Assembly (NCBI GenBank): GCA_009809945.1
Contig: WTPW01000080.1
Span: forward strand, 367,356-431,355
DNA length: 64,000 nucleotides
Direction of reading: 5' to 3'
DNA from: Gigaspora margarita
Taxonomy: Eukaryota; Glomeromycota; Glomeromycetes; Diversisporales; Gigasporaceae
Part shown: positions 60,766 through 64,000 of the stretch, piece by piece
Layout: each line of letters opens with the position of its first letter
How positions within the stretch are numbered: the first letter of the stretch is position 1
Made by a program: the position numbers and the translations under genes
The notes under the pieces: generated by a model
What the model was told of the DNA's origin: nothing
The model's database searches: none
Seen by the model: the letters and a program-made list of their open reading frames with translations, nothing else

Positions 60766-60850
60766 GTTAAATTTTTTTATTGATAACTAGTAGTTAAATT
60801 TTTCTTGATAACTAGTAGTTAAATTTTATAATAATCACTAGGGGTTAAAA
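60766..60850 (+). repeat. Short tandem repeat
   Basis: About three units of TTGATAACTAGTAGTTAAAT, the last diverged to AATCACTAGGGGTTAAAAT. Confidence 0.7.
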
Positions 60851-60865
60851 TTAGTTATATTCTAT

Positions 60866-61145
60866 TTATTAATATTTTTTTAATTTATTAAATTCGTTTT
60901 AATTTTTAATTTTTTTTTAAATTATTTTTTTATTTTTAGTTTTTTTTATTTTTTTTTAATTTCATCTCCAAATTTTATATATAGTTATTAATCGATATAT
61001 ATCACTTAATCGTTATATATCGATTATAAAATATCATTATATATCGATTAATTGGATAAAAATCGATATATATCTATAATCGATATATATCATTTTTTAT
61101 ATTAAATCGTTATATATCTATAAATTGATTATAATCGGAATTATT
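60866..61145. repeat. T-rich tract followed by ATCGATATATAT words
   Basis: 60866-60965 resembles 51370-51660 and 63060-63285. 60985-61145 is composed of overlapping ATCGATATATAT and AACGATATATA words, like the subterminal arrays of the hAT elements, but ends near a gap so no terminal pair can be seen. Confidence 0.5.
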
Positions 61146-61210
61146 TGAAACGATATATAACGATTAACAGATCTTTAACGATTTCATAATGTTTTGACCG
61201 TCCCCGGGTA

Positions 61211-61953
61211 NNNNNNNNNNNNNNNNNNNNNNNNNNNNNNNNNNNNNNNNNNNNNNNNNNNNNNNNNNNNNNNNNNNNNNNNNNNNNNNNNNNNNNNNNN
61301 NNNNNNNNNNNNNNNNNNNNNNNNNNNNNNNNNNNNNNNNNNNNNNNNNNNNNNNNNNNNNNNNNNNNNNNNNNNNNNNNNNNNNNNNNNNNNNNNNNNN
61401 NNNNNNNNNNNNNNNNNNNNNNNNNNNNNNNNNNNNNNNNNNNNNNNNNNNNNNNNNNNNNNNNNNNNNNNNNNNNNNNNNNNNNNNNNNNNNNNNNNNN
61501 NNNNNNNNNNNNNNNNNNNNNNNNNNNNNNNNNNNNNNNNNNNNNNNNNNNNNNNNNNNNNNNNNNNNNNNNNNNNNNNNNNNNNNNNNNNNNNNNNNNN
61601 NNNNNNNNNNNNNNNNNNNNNNNNNNNNNNNNNNNNNNNNNNNNNNNNNNNNNNNNNNNNNNNNNNNNNNNNNNNNNNNNNNNNNNNNNNNNNNNNNNNN
61701 NNNNNNNNNNNNNNNNNNNNNNNNNNNNNNNNNNNNNNNNNNNNNNNNNNNNNNNNNNNNNNNNNNNNNNNNNNNNNNNNNNNNNNNNNNNNNNNNNNNN
61801 NNNNNNNNNNNNNNNNNNNNNNNNNNNNNNNNNNNNNNNNNNNNNNNNNNNNNNNNNNNNNNNNNNNNNNNNNNNNNNNNNNNNNNNNNNNNNNNNNNNN
61901 NNNNNNNNNNNNNNNNNNNNNNNNNNNNNNNNNNNNNNNNNNNNNNNNNNNNN
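61211..61953. other. Assembly gap (743 N)
   Basis: Run of N. The right side is a minisatellite, which suggests that an unresolved tandem array caused the gap. Open frames crossing it are artefacts. Confidence 0.95.
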
Positions 61954-62062
61954 GTCCATTTGTTTTTTCTCTTGCGTTCATATGGGGTGGTCTTGTTCGT
62001 TTCTCTTGCATTCGTATAGGGTGGTCTTGCTCGTTCTCTTGCGTTCGTACGGGATCATATGG
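61954..62062 (+). repeat. Minisatellite at the edge of the gap
   Basis: About three units of roughly 35 bp containing GGTGGTCTTG(T/C)TCGTT and CTCTTGCGTTCGTA. The first unit is cut by the gap. Confidence 0.75.
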
Positions 62063-62159
62063 GTAATTTTTCTTGTTCTTCTTGTGTTTGTACAGGTGGT
62101 ATAACACTAACACTTCCGAGAATAGTTTTTTTATTTTTTTTACTTACTATTTTTTAGAA

Positions 62160-62222
62160 AGTAGCGAATATAAGCGAATATAATCGAATAGAAGCGAATA
62201 TGAGTGAATAGAAGCAAATATA
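62160..62222 (+). repeat. Short tandem repeat (GCGAATATAA-like)
   Basis: Six or so units of 10-12 bp, AGCGAATATA / ATCGAATAGA / GTGAATAGA. Confidence 0.75.
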
Positions 62223-64000
62223 ATGGAGATTTGGGGTTTTATTTTTATTTTTATTCAGTTTGCTTATATTCCGTTGTTTTCTTTTTACTTATTTCTTTAA
62301 TTTTTATTTTTTTATTATTCCAGTACATTGCGAAAACCTTCAATGATTACTAAATTATAAGAAACGAACTCTTACTTTAGGAAAATAGAGATTTGGAGCT
62401 TTGTTTTTTTTTATTTAGTTTGCTTACGTTTTTGTTTTTGTTTGTTTTTCTTTTTTTTTTACTTATTTTTTTAATTTTATTTTATTTATTCCTGACTTTT
62501 TTCGAAACTTTGCAAGAAAACGATCTGACTTTTCTGGTACTTGCAAGAACAACAACTCTAACTTCTCTGACACTTTGCAAGAAGTAGTGAATATAAGCGA
62601 TGAAGTGCGAAAGTAGTTAAAAATTATTACTATTTTTTCAGTTTTGTTTTTTTTTGTTATCTTTTTTCGGAGGTTTTTTTTTGGTTTTTCATTTTTTTTT
62701 ATAATAAAATATAATAAAAATATGTAATATAATATAATATATAATAAAATATATTTAATTTAAAATATAATGTATAATAATAATAATAAATAAAAAAAAA
62801 TAAAATTTTATATTAAAATGCGAAACCTTGTGAAAATATGTGAAAACCTGTAAAATGCTTAAAAATAAGTATAAAGTATAATAGTATTGATTAGAATTAT
62901 TATTCGTGATTTTTAATCTGATTACTATCGATTATTACCGATTATTATCGATTACTAACTTAATCGTTAGTCCTCGTCAGGGGGGATTTTAATCGATTAC
63001 TAACCAATAACTGATAAACATCGATAGTAATCCCCTTACAAATTTTGGTGATGTTAGTTTAATTATATTTTAATTTATTTTAAATTTATTTATTTTTTTT
63101 TAATTAATTTGTTTTTTTATTTTAATTCGTTTTATTATTTAGTTTTTTTTTACTTTTTATTTTTTTAAAATTTGTTCAATTTTAATTTTTTTAAATTATT
63201 TTTTGTAATCGTAATAATTTATTTTATTTTTATTTATTTATTTAAATTATTTATTATTTTAAATTATTTTTTTTATTTCAGGTAAAATAAAGAAACTTCT
63301 AGAATAAGCCTTTGCAAAGATAAAGTTTTCTAGTGAAAGAATGTGAAGCACTACTCTGTCACACTAGTTTAAGTTTGGATTTATTTTCATTTTCTAATTG
63401 TTTTCTTTTTTTTAAATACTCATTTTCATTTTATTTTTATATATTTTATTTTATAATACATAATTAATTCTATACTATCTAAAACTCAAACCCGTACTAA
63501 AACTAAAACTAATCTTAACACTACAATCTAATCTCTACCTTGACTATCTAACCCTATCCCTTATCTAACACTAATTCTCATTAAAAACCCTATTAACTAC
63601 ATCAATTACAGCTCTACGACATCTAGTGAAATGTTACAAATGATGAAATGACGAAGTGAGGAAACAATGAAGAGAGGAATCGATAAAGCGAGAAAACAAC
63701 AAAACAATGACACTAGAAAAAAATAAAAATGAAAGCACTACAAATGAAATGACAGTACAAGAAAACAAAGACGTGACGAAACGATAATAGAAGAAAAAAA
63801 AGTAAACTGCCACTAATAAAATGACAACCACACCTTAACTATGATGAAACCAAGGATAAAACACCAACAGCAAAGAGAGGTGACAATACCAACAACGAAG
63901 AGAGGTAACAACACCAACAACAAACGGCGCGTTAAAAAAAAAGGTTGGTTAAAAAAAAAAGGAGCCGTTGTAACAAGATAAATTTTTATTTTTTTTCTAT
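62223..64000. other. Non-coding low-complexity sequence
   Basis: No supported gene. 62400-62480 and 63060-63285 are T-rich tracts with TTTAATTCGTTT words. 62880-63035 has GATTACTATCGATTATTACC-like words and an inverted GTAATCGATTA/TAATCGATTAC structure. 63630-63940 is purine-rich with AACGAAGAGAGGTAACAA units (about 27 bp, two to three copies at 63864-63925). Confidence 0.4.

Noticed and set aside
61141-62113. Open frames of about 270-310 residues crossing the second N run
   Set aside because: Artefacts of the gap; the readable ends are minisatellite translation.

Overview
The window looks like a transposon graveyard from an AT-rich (roughly three-quarters A+T) fungal nuclear genome. The best guess is an arbuscular mycorrhizal fungus (Glomeromycotina, Rhizophagus-like). 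Reasons: short introns with GTAAGT-type donors, a decayed Sec1/Munc18 gene, and protein families I associate with that group (FAR1/MULE transposases with SWIM and zinc-knuckle ends, BED-hAT genes, LINE RNase H ORFs, a KRBA2-like integrase, PD-(D/E)XK-like genes). The assignment rests on protein style and composition, not on a database search. I found no clearly intact host gene and no rRNA or tRNA.

Layout. 1-1692: near-intact two-exon hAT transposase, cut by the window edge. 2142-3859 (-): Sec1/exocytosis SM-protein pseudogene with stops and frameshifts. 3860-7996: non-coding, with a 226-bp direct duplication joined by one N. 7997-8880 (-): fragment of a gene family whose second copy lies at 49527-51200 (+); that copy carries a PD-(D/E)XK-like region. 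8951-13205: stacked non-autonomous elements, including two inverted MULE-type copies filled with hairpin repeats and ending at an assembly gap. 14463-17502 (-): integrase gene split by about 1.9 kb of inserted repeats. 18.5-23.4 kb: MITEs, a foldback element and small hAT elements. 23.8-28.5 kb: a MITE carrying a hAT element and a 5'-truncated LINE with target-site duplication. 28.5-33 kb: MITEs and very AT-rich filler. 33004-35570 (+): decayed MULE with a SWIM finger. 36.2-38.8 kb: degenerate hairpin array and a third MULE-type element. 38904-41395: 2.5-kb hAT element with 8-bp duplications. 41483-49526: probable 8-kb autonomous transposon (multi-exon gene 44188-47073, -) that appears to have split the second PD-(D/E)XK-like gene just after its start codon. 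51957-60140 (-): FAR1/MULE gene interrupted by a four-level nest of insertions. 60141-64000: regulatory-like repeats, T-rich tracts, a second gap and minisatellites.

Two themes connect the window. First, most elements can be delimited by terminal inverted repeats plus target-site duplications (8 bp for hAT, 9 bp for MULE, TA for Tc1/mariner, about 19 bp for the LINE), so insertion order can be read. Second, many nonsense codons in the decayed transposases fall where Trp, Arg or Gln is expected, the signature of C-to-T change on either strand. The most unusual structures are long arrays of self-complementary repeats inside non-autonomous elements, and the same hairpin repeat family occurring in two hAT elements with different ends.
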